Positions 46,930 through 59,100 of a stretch of 64,000 nucleotides of DNA are shown piece by piece. Both the position numbers and the translations under genes were made by a program. Numbering within the stretch: the first letter of the stretch is position 1; each line of letters opens with the position of its first letter. Origin of the DNA: Theocolax elegans (Eukaryota; Arthropoda; Insecta; Hymenoptera; Cerocephalidae); assembly GCA_026168455.1 (NCBI GenBank), contig CM047431.1:49970029-50034028 (forward strand). The letters run 5' to 3'. The notes beneath the pieces are model-generated. The model ran no database searches. It had not been told where the DNA came from and saw only the letters and a program-made list of their open reading frames with translations.

Positions 46930-49655
46930 ATAGCGCTTGATTCAGCTGGCCGCTTCAAGGGGGGAGAGCTGATCGACGTGGTAGGGTGAACAGATGTTGA
47001 ACGATTTCTGGAATTGTCGCTTAGAGTATGGCCCCATTCTGTCCGGTTTTAGCAAATTCTGTGAAGTTATTTTCTTAACATTTCCTCTTGTACTTACTTT
47101 AAAAATGAATAACTTGATCTATCATATATGTATAATATTCAATACATTTTCCTTACCTTCTTGAAAAAAAAATTTAAATTATTAACACTTACAAATTTGA
47201 TGTTAACACTTATAATAGATGCTATCAATTATAGTAAAATAATGTACATTTGATTTTTTTTTAATTTTATTATTATATAACGATATATATTTTAATAATT
47301 GTTATTTTGCCTAATACATATATACTCAATGTGTAAAATTGAAAACATGAGCTGGGCGTCCGCAACTAAACGTCGAATACTTTTTAAAAATGAAATCAAA
47401 ATACAGATAAAATAAATAAACCGCGGACGATTAATTGGCACGTAGTTTCCTCAAATTAACATGTCGATCCTATGTGTCATATATATTACTCAAATATAGA
47501 ATTATTAAATTACTTAAAACAAAATGTTATAACGTTTCGAAAAATATTATTCTTTTCTGATAAATACTTATATAGCTAGCAATTTGCGTTATTAATTTTA
47601 AATTAAATAAAAAAAAAATATTTTCATCAACTGGCATAGAAATTTTTTAATGACATCAATTAAAAATATTTTTAAAATTATCTATCTTACTTTTTAAAAA
47701 TTTTTTAAAAACATTTTCTTCCAAATACATATAAAGTTATTATATTGAACACAGAATTAGCAATGAATTGACAGCGGTTTCTATTCATAATAAGAAAATT
47801 CTGTTCAATTAGATTGAATCTTTTGCAACTGATATAAAAAATATAAATAAACTTTTGATGGTATCAGTTAAAAATATAAAAAATTATCTTTTTTTCTTTT
47901 CTTTGGATTTGCAAAAAAAATTTTTGTTCAAAAATATGGTTAGTTCCACATTAGACTACTTTATAAGTAAACTCAATTTAATAAAAATTACATTTTAGAT
48001 TATCATTTATTCTCAAAAGCTAATACATGAAAGATTTTGAAATTTTTACAACATAATAATGTTCTATTTTAACGATTTTTCTCAATTATTTTCAAAGATA
48101 TGAACAATCAAATATTTTGTACAAAAATATATAATGCTTAATAACTTAGGTAATTATAGATATTTTCAGTTGAAAAACAGTATGGATCGAAACTACCAAA
48201 CTGACTATTATTTTCCAAAATTTCAAGAGGGTTAAATGCTTTCTATTCCTGAAAACGTTCGACATCAATATCCCAAATTTTTTTCCATTTAATTTTTTTC
48301 ACCAAAACTAATCGATGTATTTATTTACATTGCTATAGTTTATGACCTTTAGAAGAATTCTTTCATTATACCTACATTTTTTCAGCATATTGACTAATTA
48401 ATTTTCAAAACATAAAATTTTTTTAAAAAAATCAATTTTTTAAATAACAAAAAAACTATTAGAGATAATTTGTTAATCCAAAATAGTGCAGATATTTGTT
48501 TTATTCTCTAAAGTACAATTGGTCCAATTAAATAAAATTAATATTAGTAAAATTTTTGAAAAATCTATTTTTCAAAAATCGAAAATTGTTTTTAAAACAT
48601 AAACTATTTGGGGGATATATAACCATCTTTTCCAGAATTCGCAAGCTGGGCGATATTGACCAAATAATTTTAATAATACGGCTGTATCTTTACACACACA
48701 CACGCGCGCGCGCACACACACACATCCATACAGACATTTTCTAAAAACACGTGCGATTTCGACTCCTGACATGTTAAAACATACTATTAACATGTTTTTA
48801 GCGAGTCGAAAAATTTTACTGATATCTATGAAATAAAGCGATGTGTAAGTCATATAAAGCAATTTGAAATATTATTCGATAAATACTCTTTTTATTTCTT
48901 TTTTTATCAAAAAAAACAAATATATTTTTATTAAAACAAAATTTTAATTTTATTTATATAAAGCAAAAAACAATTATCTTGAGAAAAATGAAATAAATAT
49001 AATATAAAATAGCTTTAATAAAATTGTTTTTTGTTTTATAATTATCGTTTAATTATTGTTTTGATCATTTCGCAATATCAATACATTGTATTTGATGTTA
49101 TTGAATTTAATTCATAAAACAGGACGATCGTATACGTGAAAATGCACACATGGATTGTTTTTTTACGTTATATTTTAATAATTTGTAAATATGGAAAAAT
49201 TAGATGAATTATAAGAACCATGTTTAACCATTGATTCTACTTAAAAATTTTAATACATAAGTGTATCAAGAGTGTTTTTTGAACATTTTTGTAGATTTTT
49301 ACAATTCACCTATAAATTCTATAAATTCCAATTATATACAGTCTAATGAACGAATCTTTCAGAAAATAAGTCGTATAACTAAAGCCCTTGTACACACGCG
49401 AACATTGTATATTTATAAAATATTTAATAAATTTGACAAAATATTCCAATCTTGAAAGGTTATACAATAGAAGAAATAAATGTTGATACAACATTTGTAA
49501 AACGTTTACCAACTGTTTTCATAAGCGAATAAAAGAATAATAAAATAATTCTAGAAATCCAATTCAAAGTGTTTTCAAAAAGCTTTTCGTTCTTGATTTA
49601 TATATTATTTTGTGATTAATTAATGAAACGATTGTTTATCTGTACGTTTGAAAAG
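46930..49655. other. AT-rich spacer between H3 promoter and H1
   Basis: No gene seen. It has a compound (CA)n(CG)n(CA)n microsatellite at 48692-48724; the rest is homopolymer-rich AT DNA. Confidence 0.5.
48692..48724. repeat. (CA)n(CG)n(CA)n microsatellite
   Basis: ACACACAC, then GCGCGCGC, then ACACACAC without interruption; a Z-DNA-prone alternating run. Confidence 0.9.
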
Positions 49656-49662
49656 TGTGGTA

Positions 49663-49678
49663 GCCCTGAAAAGGGCTG
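49663..49678 (-). terminator. Second (distal) histone stem-loop after H1
   Basis: The minus strand reads AGCCCTTTTCAGGGCT followed by ACC; a perfect stem but opening with A-T in place of G-C. It lies 40 bp past the first loop. Confidence 0.85.
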
Positions 49679-49702
49679 ATTTTTTATAAATGGTGGTGTA
49701 GG

Positions 49703-49718
49703 TGGTCCTGAAAAGGTC
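49703..49718 (-). terminator. First (proximal) histone stem-loop of H1
   Basis: The minus strand reads GGACCTTTTCAGGACC followed by ACC. The third stem pair is A against A, so the stem is imperfect. It starts only six bases after the H1 stop codon, much closer than in the other histones here. Confidence 0.85.
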
Positions 49719-49724
49719 CGTTGT

Positions 49725-50333
49725 TTACTTTTTGGCTGCCGCTTTGGGCTTGGCAGTTTTGGGAGCCGCTGCCTTCTTGGGTTTCGGCGCCTTTGGCTTG
49801 GCTGCTGGAGTCTTGCCGGTCTTCTTCGCCTTCGATGGAGATTTTGGCTTGGCCGCCTTAGGCTTGGCTGGGGCTTTCTTGGCTGCTGGTTTCTTCGCAG
49901 CGGGTTTTTTGGCTCCAGCTGGCTTCTTCGCGCCGGCGGTGGTTTTCTTGGCTGCGGCTGGCTTTTTGGGCTTGGCAGCGGGTTTCTTGGCAGTCTCGGA
50001 TTTACCACCCAGCTTGAACGATCCGGCGGCACCGACGCCCTTGGTTTGGACGATGGTCTTCTTCTCGACCGCGGACTTGAGGAACTTCCGGATGAAGACG
50101 GATTGTTTCTCTACGTCGACCTTGTACGTGGCGGCGATGTACTTCTTGATGGCCTGGAGGGACGAGCCCTTCTTGTCCTTGAGGGCGGTGATGGCGGCGA
50201 TGACCATCTCGCTCGCCGGCGGGTGCGTCTTGGGCTTCGCCGGTCCCTTCGGCTTCTTCGTCGCTGCCGCCTTCTTCGGCGAGGCTTTGGCGGGCGCCGC
50301 TGCCTCGGCTGGTGCAGTCACGGTTTCGGTCAT
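49725..50333 (-). CDS. H1: Linker histone H1
   Basis: H1 binds linker DNA at the nucleosome entry/exit site and compacts chromatin. The 202-aa intronless ORF has a short Ala/Pro/Lys N-tail ([20 protein letters not shown]), the winged-helix globular domain at about 37-110 ([64 protein letters not shown]) and a Lys/Ala/Pro-rich C-tail full of KKPAAKK-type repeats. Length and domain order are usual for insect H1. The start is the first ATG. It is followed by two stem-loops, which is unusual. Confidence 0.97.
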   Translation of the reverse strand: MTETVTAPAEAAAPAKASPKKAAATKKPKGPAKPKTHPPASEMVIAAITALKDKKGSSLQAIKKYIAATYKVDVEKQSVFIRKFLKSAVEKKTIVQTKGVGAAGSFKLGGKSETAKKPAAKPKKPAAAKKTTAGAKKPAGAKKPAAKKPAAKKAPAKPKAAKPKSPSKAKKTGKTPAAKPKAPKPKKAAAPKTAKPKAAAKK

Positions 50334-50419
50334 GGCGTTCGACTAGGTACGTTTACTTTCTCTGGTCAGACTCAGACGAGGCTCGAAAAGAGACAGATGT
50401 CGCTTGCGTCGATCGAGCG

Positions 50420-51409
50420 CGTACTTACAACGTGAGCGCGGACCTCGTAGAGAGGCCTTCGACTCGCGACGCCTTGACTCCACGGTGCGCTTGTCTCATC
50501 CGTGTCCGATCGGCGAGTTTGACAATTTTTTAAAATTAATTGCCGAGACTGAGTAAAATGTTACACCCGCATTTCGATTCAGCCGATTGTACTTTGCCGA
50601 AAAGAGGACGATCATCTTGGTGTTTTCACGGGATTGTCGTGGAATCGACGGGTAAACCGATCAACTCACCGCCGGTCCTTTGTGTATTTATCTTAATAAA
50701 CAACGATTGTTGCTTTGCATTTGCATTTATTGACTCGAATCTTTTTTAAAACTGATAATTAACTGTTAAATTGTTGATATGCCTCGATATCAGTGATCTA
50801 GAAAATTTTTTAACGTCGTACAAACGTCCTGACACTCAGAGTTTGCGCAAATCTCGAAGGAGATTTTTAATAAAGCATAAAATTCGAGGAGAAAGAAGCA
50901 TAAATTATGATATAAATGTCTAAAATGCATTTTAGCGTGATTTACCTTATAAATAATATTTGTTTACACATTAGAATTCTAGCAAATATTTAGAGAAATA
51001 ATAATAAAATCGCAGTCAGTTTATCATTGGTTTGTACGTATAGGTACAACTGTGTACGACCGGTGTACGGGATGAGGTATTAAAAAAATATTAATTTGAA
51101 TGTAAAACTAACAAAAATAAGTTGTCCAATTCAATTCTCGTATATTTAATTAATTAATTATTACTATTCATTTGATTCTCATATTTTATCCTACTTTCCT
51201 CATATATATACAGTATAATTATGATTTATTGAAGTTTATTGTCTATCTTATATTAAATAAACAGTTCAAAAATTCGTAACGCTTTTGAAAGGAATATTTA
51301 GGTATGTCAATAATATTTGTTCAACTAATTGTTTCAGCAAAATTTTTTTTCATAAATTGCGCATTTCCGTCTTAGGTACGAAAAATAATAATTTCAAATA
51401 TTTGCAAAT
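50420..51409. other. Region upstream of H1
   Basis: The first 300 bp are less AT-rich and probably hold the H1 promoter, though I could not fix a TATA box. The rest is AT-rich and without a supported gene. Confidence 0.4.
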
Positions 51410-52237
51410 GTACATTTTCTTGGATGTTTCGGAATTTACTGTGCTATTTCGGGATTCCTGGATGTTTCGCGATTTTCTGAGGTATCAGAAGTAAATCCAC
51501 TAATTTCGGGATTTCCTGGATGTTTCGGGATTTTCTAATGTATTCCTGGATAACTGCACCACTTTCGAGATTGCCTGGATGTTTCAGGATTTTCTGAGGC
51601 ATTCCGGGATAAATCCACCAAATTCTGGATTTGCTGGATTTTTCGGAATTTCCTGTGGTATTCGGGATAAATCCACCAAATTCTGGATTTCCTGGATGTT
51701 TCGGAATTTCCTGTGCTATTTCGGGATTTCCTGGATGTTTCGCGGTTTTCTGAGGTATCAGGAATAAATCCACTACTTTCGAAATTGCCTGGATGTTTCG
51801 GATTTTCTATGACATTTTGGGATAAATTCACTAATTGAGCGATTTCCTGGATGTTCGGGATTTTCTAAAGTATTCGGGATAACTGCATCACTTTCGAGAT
51901 TTCCTGGATGTTTCGGGATTTTCTGTGACATTTTGGGATAAATTCACTAATCGAGGGATTTTCTGGGTGTTTCGGGATTTTCTGACGTATTCCGGGTAAC
52001 TCCATCACTTCGAGATTTCCTGGATGTTTCGGGATTTTCTGTGACATTTTGGGAAAAATTCACTAATCGAGGGATTTTCTGGGTGTTTCGGGATTATCTG
52101 ACGTATTCCGGGTAACTCCATCACTTTCAAGATTTCCAGGATGTTTCGGAATATCCTGTGGTAATCCGGGATAAATCCACCAATTTGTGAATTTCCTGGA
52201 TGTTCGGGATTTTCTGAGATATTCCGGAATAAATCCA
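51410..52237. repeat. Minisatellite of about 60-bp period, truncated by an assembly gap
   Basis: At least 12 diverged units built on CCTGGATGTTTCGGGATTTT and a GGATAAATCCACCAA half, with some units lacking the second half. On the minus strand it reads as a roughly 20-aa repeat (IPKHPGNPEIGGFIP-like) in several frames, broken by indels. It runs into the N gap, so the true array is longer. Confidence 0.9.
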
Positions 52238-52337
52238 NNNNNNNNNNNNNNNNNNNNNNNNNNNNNNNNNNNNNNNNNNNNNNNNNNNNNNNNNNNNNNN
52301 NNNNNNNNNNNNNNNNNNNNNNNNNNNNNNNNNNNNN
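52238..52337. other. Assembly gap (100 N)
   Basis: Exactly 100 N, the usual convention for a gap of unknown size, directly at the edge of the minisatellite. Confidence 0.99.
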
Positions 52338-54010
52338 CAAAGGTAACTAATATCGAAGTCTAAATGAAATTCCAAGCCTAAATCAAGTCTTACGTACGAA
52401 GGCAGTATGTAAGCCTAATGTATGTAAATTAATCGAACAAGGAAACGAAGAGACAAGTCAAGAAATATTAAATTTAAAGAAATTAATTTTTTCAAATAAT
52501 AGTTTTTTTTTAGAAATAAATCAATATTTGTTTGAAATAAATTAATATAAATCAATTAATCCATATCATGCACATGAAAAATTATTTATTAAATTTAAAT
52601 AAGTAATATTCGATTTAAATAAACATTTTATAAATTTAAATAAATATATTTCTAAAAAATATATTTCTTTAAATTTACGATATTTTTTTTTCAGTGCATC
52701 CGTATCTTTACACTTTTCAAGCATCACGCGTACTTCAAATTATATTAACAAACGCATTTTTATACACAGAAATACTCGCGTTCTCCATTTTATTATTATT
52801 AAAAATTAATGAAATTTTTACTCTAATTTTTTTGTTGTACTAGCCTTTGTTTTCTTTAAGTTTAACGTATACGACGAGTCTATTAAAAAGTTGTTCTGCC
52901 GTATGAATGAAGAAAGTGCTCGATCATTCATAAAATACGAGGTATAATCGATAAATGAGAACGCACTTCTATATGTGTTTATAATCACGAGAAACGAATG
53001 AATAGTAAATATTAAATATTAATAGTGCAACTATTGTGTACGTGTAAATAACACGTTTGCATTGAAAGTTTTGTAAAATGTAAATAAATATTTTTTAATA
53101 GAAATTATACTAAACAAAATCAATTATATTATTCACTGCGTACATAAATTTTACTTTTTTCTTAGGTTCTTATCGCAAAAACTGTTGAAATGGATGCTAT
53201 ATAGAATATCGAAGAAAAAAGATTTAAGATGTATTAATTATCTATAGTTTATTAATTTTTCAACTGACTAGTCCACAGTGAACTAACTATCTAGCGAATC
53301 TGGTTTACTTTAGCATTTTTTAAATTATTATATTAATGCATGATCTAGGAAAATAAATAGACACAGAGAGCATCGCCGTTTACGCTTTATCACTCTTTGC
53401 GAAGGTTAAGATTTTTAACGCAATTATTGTAATTGCGAGTTTAGCCTACATAACTTACTGTGTAATTGCAACTGAAAATAATAATTCAATCCTAATTCTA
53501 TCAATATTAAAATACAATGTGAAGCCGCTAGTTAAATTGCATTTAAAGGTATGTTCAAATTCTTTCCGGACATTTTTGATCAAACGGCTAAATTTGGTTA
53601 AAACAATTTCATAAATCCTTTGAATTCTACTATACATTGAAAAAAAACTTGAATGTATTCAATAAAATATTCCTTTTTATTTAAGCTCTTTTAAGCAGGA
53701 ATTATTTTACTTAATAAACTATATTGCTTTGAATAATCGTATATAAGTATTTGTTTAAAAGTAAGAAATCGTTATTAAAATTTAATTGAATAGTGGATAC
53801 TGTGCTCCAGCACCTTAAAATATTTCTCAACTGTAAAGAAATATTTTGTTCAATTTACTTAACTATTCTTTCAGTGTCGGGGACGATGTAAATTTTATTT
53901 TTTGAGGGATAATCTAGGAAGGTAGTAAATTACAAAACCATTTTTGAAAAATTATTTTTAACGTAAGACGTTCCGTGTGTTAAGTTTTGCAGAATTCTTC
54001 TGGTTCAAGC
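52338..54010. other. Gene-free AT-rich stretch
   Basis: No supported gene. An isolated exon-like block around 52860-52941 has splice-like borders but no partners (see rejected items). Confidence 0.4.
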
Positions 54011-54014
54011 TTAA

Positions 54015-54446
54015 GGGGGTACCAAAGTCAAGTTTTATCCTCCCTACTTTATCGGCGTCAAAAGTCACAGAAAATGAGTTATAATTAAAAAAGGACGACA
54101 ATTTACGCAAATCGAGAGGAACAGTGCCCTTCCTTTCTTAATAATCTGCCTCAGTTCAAAATTTGAAACAAAAATATCGATTGCTCTTCGAGTAATCGCT
54201 TACCAAAATTTATGATAATTTCGTGCAATTAGAGGTTATACGCTAATTTCGGTAAAATAGATCGGTTTCTCTAAAACTATTCAATATTTTTGCTTCAAAT
54301 TTTAAAGACAGATAGATTATTAATAAGGGAAAGGAACTGTTCTCCAAGATTTACGTAAATTAACTTTCTTTTTTAATTACAATTCATTTTATGTCATTAT
54401 TGAGGTCGGTAAGGTAGGGAGGATGAAACTTGGCTTTGGCACCCCG
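54015..54446. mobile_element. TTAA-flanked MITE with about 40-bp terminal inverted repeats
   Basis: 432 bp between TTAA at 54011-54014 and 54447-54450. The left end (GGGGGTACCAAAGTCAAG, TTATCCTCCCTACTTTA) is inverted on the right with few mismatches. A different family from the three GGATGTCGG elements. It lies about 500 bp past the stop of the receptor gene at 54948. Confidence 0.75.
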
Positions 54447-54620
54447 TTAACAAGAAACACCCGTATTTTACATTACTCCTAGACTAGAGTTGAGTCAAGT
54501 GAACAAATCATCATGATTATGTAAATTTTAATTATTTTATTTTAAATACTTAAAAAAATATCTTTATCTTAGGTATTGCATTTTTAACCTATTCTCAAAA
54601 TAAAATCATGTTATCACATA

Positions 54621-54643
54621 TATGTGTGTGTATGTGTGTGTGT
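54621..54643. repeat. (TG)n microsatellite
   Basis: An interrupted GT run. Confidence 0.85.
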
Positions 54644-54947
54644 TTACATTAGTTGCGTGCAGGGGTAATTCATTCAACCATATTAAAAATTAAATAAGAG
54701 TTTTATTGATTCAGAAAGAAAATTTTAAAGTAACGCTCGATATAAGCGTATTTACGTGAGTTTCAAAGAGACAAGTTTATCTTGTGTAATTAATTTATAA
54801 ATAAATTATAAATTGTCTATTTTATTTGATTATCTAACTATTATACGTTTAGAAAAAGGATTTTGGTATGGATACTATAATCATTGGCATTAAATTTTTA
54901 GAAATAATATTACCATCTTACGTTTACATAATTATTATTTATTAAAA

Positions 54948-57490
54948 TCATTTTTTCTGTGCTGTCAATAAAACAGCGGCGGTCGACCACGAGGTTTTTA
55001 AAATCTTGAAAAAGAAAATAAATATTACGTGTAGTGTTAAAATCGTATGCGAATTATAATTATAATGTTAACAAATGAATCGTAAATTATTACCGAACCA
55101 AAACATTCTAATGATAATGGCACGAAGGATCCACCAGTCAATGTATCAACTTTACTGGATCTGATTATGATCATTTGCAACATTTTCTGAGCTTTTCTTG
55201 GCAATTCGTACCAGCAAGTAGAGCATCTAATTGTTAAACGTATGTATATATTGGTAATAATAGAAAATTAATTTTTATTTTGTTTTTCGTTCAGGGTAAA
55301 TTAAAAAAATCAAAATTACTGTTTTAATAAAAAAGAAGTTATAATAACTTTAAAAAAAATAGAAAGTAAAGCACTTTTCTATACATTAATTACTGTACAA
55401 AATACGACTAATAGCTTGGCAGGTTATAATGTACTTTAAAATATTAATCTAATTAATAAATTAATAATTCAGACTTAAAGTTTGTTATATTACGATAATA
55501 GCTAGGGATTGTTTTTTCGTAGCTACATTGACACATTTTATCTATTACGTTAAATTTTTTTGTAATTAAAAATCCAAACATTTCATTCGCGGAAAATTGA
55601 ATTTTTTTATTGATTTATGCTAAATTATATAATTCAAAAAATTATCGTACAACAATCTTTGAAAATAAAACTTACGCGGTGGATCGAATGTTAATAGAAA
55701 CTTGCATCAGCTGTTCGCCAACATTATGCATAATAAATATAAATGTAATGTACATAATGGCTATTAAATATAGGGAGACGTTTTCAGATGTGTTACTGAA
55801 AGTCTCACCTGGCACTGATATCTGAAAACGAATAATGCAATTAACAATAATTAATAAATAACATATAAAAAATAAATTTTGGGTTTATTCATCGGTTCGA
55901 TTGATTGTCGATGTTAAATATTACTAGAGTTATAGCTATCGCTATGATGATCAACGCCATTATTTCGAATATGAGAAACGGCGGACTGAACGTTTGTTCG
56001 ATAAGCTTGAGTCCCCTGAAACAATGAAAATTTCGTTTTGTTTTTATTGCAATGCAATCGATTCTACACGCGTAATTTTTTTGTTTCTATATTTAAATTA
56101 TGTAACTCTATTGCCTCGCGATGCTTGACGACGACGTTAATTAAATTTTGGATTATCAACTTTTCGATGAATCCAGGATCGATCGATTCGACCTCATCTA
56201 GTTGATTGACGATCTTTAGTTTCCGACTAAAAAAATACATAGTAAAGTGTACACGTCTGAAGGTATATTTATTTATATTTGATGATAATAAGTTTTGCCA
56301 ATACCAGACGATCATGTAAACTCCACAAAGGTGGTTGACACTGACTATGTAATTGGACATGAAGCCAATGTAAAATATACCAGCGTAACCTAGTCCAATA
56401 GTATTGTGAACAGACAACTGATAACAATGCATCTCCTCGTCGATAATCATCCGGCTAAAATAATAAGGAATTATTGTCGAATATTCAGTTCTGTTCAAGT
56501 GGTTCATCGCAATTGGTAGGAATATGGATTTTCCACTGTACAGGTTACAAAACAATCCGTACACTAAAAAAACAATAATCAATAAAATTTAGTTATACAA
56601 CGCCTAGAAATGTAATTAAAAACAGGTGTATATCTTTTGGTTTTGATAGTATCTCGAAAATCTCTTACAAAAACATGCGTGAGATAAGATTAGTCCTTGC
56701 CAAGTATAGGTGTAGAGTATCTTCTTTTCTGTTTCGTTGATTAACATTTCCCAGTCCGAGGCTATTTTTTGGTACAACTCTTTTATCTGAAAAACGGTAA
56801 AAGTGCAGTGTGAAATTAAATAGTGCGGTTACTTTACAGTGCGTTAGCACAAAAGGAGAAAATCGAAGGATGTATGTGATTGTAGTTGTACCAGTTTGTC
56901 CTGAAAATACATCACTGCGGCCATGAGAGAAGCCGAAAAAATGTAAACAATGGTCAAAATTGTAATGATGATCGTTACAGTGTTTGAACTCCATTCGTCT
57001 GTTAGACCTCCTACCTGTTTCAATTAACGTAAGGAAAAATTATTTTTTCACCAACATTACACCTTACGATTGTTGCAAACTGGATGTAAATGTCAAATAG
57101 TTACCAACCGAGTCAAAAACATTATTTCAATTAAACCATTCGCAAATAATTATACAAGCAATAGTACTACCTACCACTGTTCTCGTATAAATTATATTAC
57201 TTCACACTAAAAAAGTATGCCTCGGTTGGTAATTGACTCGGACGATAACGTAACGAGTTTGACATCCTGTCACTGTAGGATTAACACACAAATATTAAAT
57301 GAAATAAAAGACACACATTTAAAGATGCAACTGAATTTACCAATGCCGCTACGCAAGAAAGATTCACTGTGAGGAACATGAGAAATAGTAGGAGTTTAGT
57401 CCGCTTCGACTGATACGCGCCTAGACCGACGATCTTAAAACACATTTTGTACAAAATACTGTAAAACGTATCGTGCAAATTAATTGGCAT
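54948..57490 (-). CDS. Odorant receptor (7tm_6 family), eight exons
   Basis: A second insect odorant receptor subunit, expected in the olfactory neuron membrane with Orco. I join 57490-57341, 57014-56892, 56786-56669, 56563-56107, 56015-55925, 55821-55676, 55226-55094 and 55004-54948. Phases match at every junction, giving about 424 aa. Exon 1 has the first membrane segment (KLLLFLMFLTVNLSCVAAL), exon 2 the second, and exon 4 the long middle part with the extracellular loop and third and fourth segments. Exon 6 ends HNVGEQLMQVSINIRSTA and exon 7 has CSTCWYELPRKAQKMLQMII, the conserved C-terminal block. Exon 8 ends ILKTSWSTAAVLL. One donor (after exon 4, GTTACA) is weak; the others are good. 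There are no stops, so the gene looks intact. It is not closely similar to the receptor at 8-25 kb. Confidence 0.9.
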
Positions 57491-58430
57491 TTTAACAAAT
57501 CACTACTTCACTCTCCTCGTGATCGTCCGCGATAATATCTATTTTAAAATTCGAAAGAAACGTTATATCACGTTTTCTCGCTCATCTTCCCTTTTTTTCT
57601 ACACACTCGTAAAACACGACTGTACTGTAAAGGTGTCGCGTTTCAACTGAAGAAAAAGAAAAAGTTGACTACTAATCAATTACGAAATATAATTAATATG
57701 GTATGAGAAAGTAATATGCATTTAGCGCGATATTGACACGCGAAGTGAATGTCGAGGTTTAATTTTTAACGAATTATTTGTTTGTTACGCTTCCTTGACA
57801 CTAACGTTACTGTAATTATAGATATATAATATAAGTGAGTAGGTGACTATCGTGCGTATAGGTAAAGCGGATATGTACAGCCAAATTAAAAATTCAATTT
57901 GCGTATCGTAGGGTGTAATAAGTTTCTATTGCGTTTAGAGCGCGAATTTTGCGGTTTACCACAAATTGAACAATGAAATTGATTTGTAAGAGGCTAATAA
58001 TTAATACATAGATAATCAATAAATCAAATTGATATAATTATACCATCAATTGTACGATACGAAATGTAAAATGTTATACTTACTCACATGATGGTTTATT
58101 AATTAATGAATACATTAGGTAATTAATTACTTTAGTGAAATTCCTTTACATTATAGGACGCAATTCAACCATTGGTTCGTTCGACTGGCCTAGGGGAATG
58201 TATGTGTATTAGTGGCTGTTTTATAATTACGAATTAATAACCGAGTGTTTATTAAATAAAAAAACTGATATTTAATACATAGCACTTAGTACATTATTAT
58301 TTACGTAAACAAAATTTATAAATAGTTTAGTAAAATTAATTAATTATTTAGCATACAAATAAGTATATCAGGTATGATGAAGCTCTTTTAATTAATTGAA
58401 AAAAAATTCAGTGAATTCAATAAAATCTTA
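57491..58430. other. Upstream flank of the second receptor gene
   Basis: It probably includes the promoter, but I see no convincing TATA box; the rest is AT-rich. Confidence 0.35.
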
Positions 58431-58439
58431 GTAGGAGAG

Positions 58440-59100
58440 ACCACGGCCTTCGGAACACAGATCTTAACCAAACTGTAGGGTATGTTATATCATATAAAAA
58501 TATGAGGAAACCTAGATTTTTAGATCCTAACGCGTTAATATACCTAAGTTATGGCTAGCTAAAGCCAATTTTGTAAAAAAAATTACTGCCACTTTGATTG
58601 TTTATAACTCGGAAACAAATAAAGTTAGATACTTAATCTACCTATATTTTAGAAAGAAGTTGAGATCTATTAGATATGTTTTTAAAACAAGAAGTTCAAA
58701 TCGGATACTTGGAGCATAGTTATAGAGAAAAACCAATATTTTGTTGAAATTTTAACTAAAATTTAGTAATAAAAAAGTATTGACGTTTTTTGGCCAAAAT
58801 TTAATCAACCTCTTATTTTTTCTATAGCTTAGCTCCAAATTAACCAATTTGAGCTTCATTTTTTTAATTTACATCTATTTAATATCAAGTATCTAACTTC
58901 ATTCGTTTCTAAGCGATCAAAGTAGAAATAATTTATTGTACTAAATGGGCTTTAGTTAGCCATAACTTGGGTAAATTAACGCGTTAGGGTCTAAAAATAC
59001 TTTTATATTTTTTATATTATAATTTTATTTTGCATATCCTAGAGTTTGATTAAGATCTGTGATCCAAATTTGGCCAAGATTGGCCGTGGCCAATCCTAGT
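58440..59100. mobile_element. Foldback element
   Basis: The left arm (CACGGCCTTCGGAACACAG, AAGTTATGGCTAGCTAAAGC, TTTATAACTCGGAAACAAAT) is inverted on the right (GCTTTAGTTAGCCATAACTT, TTGGCCGTGGCC near the end). It shares the motif CATATAAAAATATGA and the Ser-like order of blocks with the elements at 13049 and 20273. Confidence 0.65.

Noticed and set aside
46712..46933. Plus-strand ORF ending in poly-lysine
   Set aside because: The lysines come from the A56 run; there is no domain before it.
49702..50346. Long ORF on the plus strand opposite H1 (214 codons)
   Set aside because: Shadow of the Lys/Ala-rich H1 coding sequence.
52860..52941. Exon-like block (acceptor TTTTCTTTAAG, 27 codons reading VYDESIKKLFCRMNEESARS, donor GAG/GTATAA)
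   Set aside because: No partner exon on either side and no recognisable family; splice-like borders of this quality arise by chance in AT-rich DNA.
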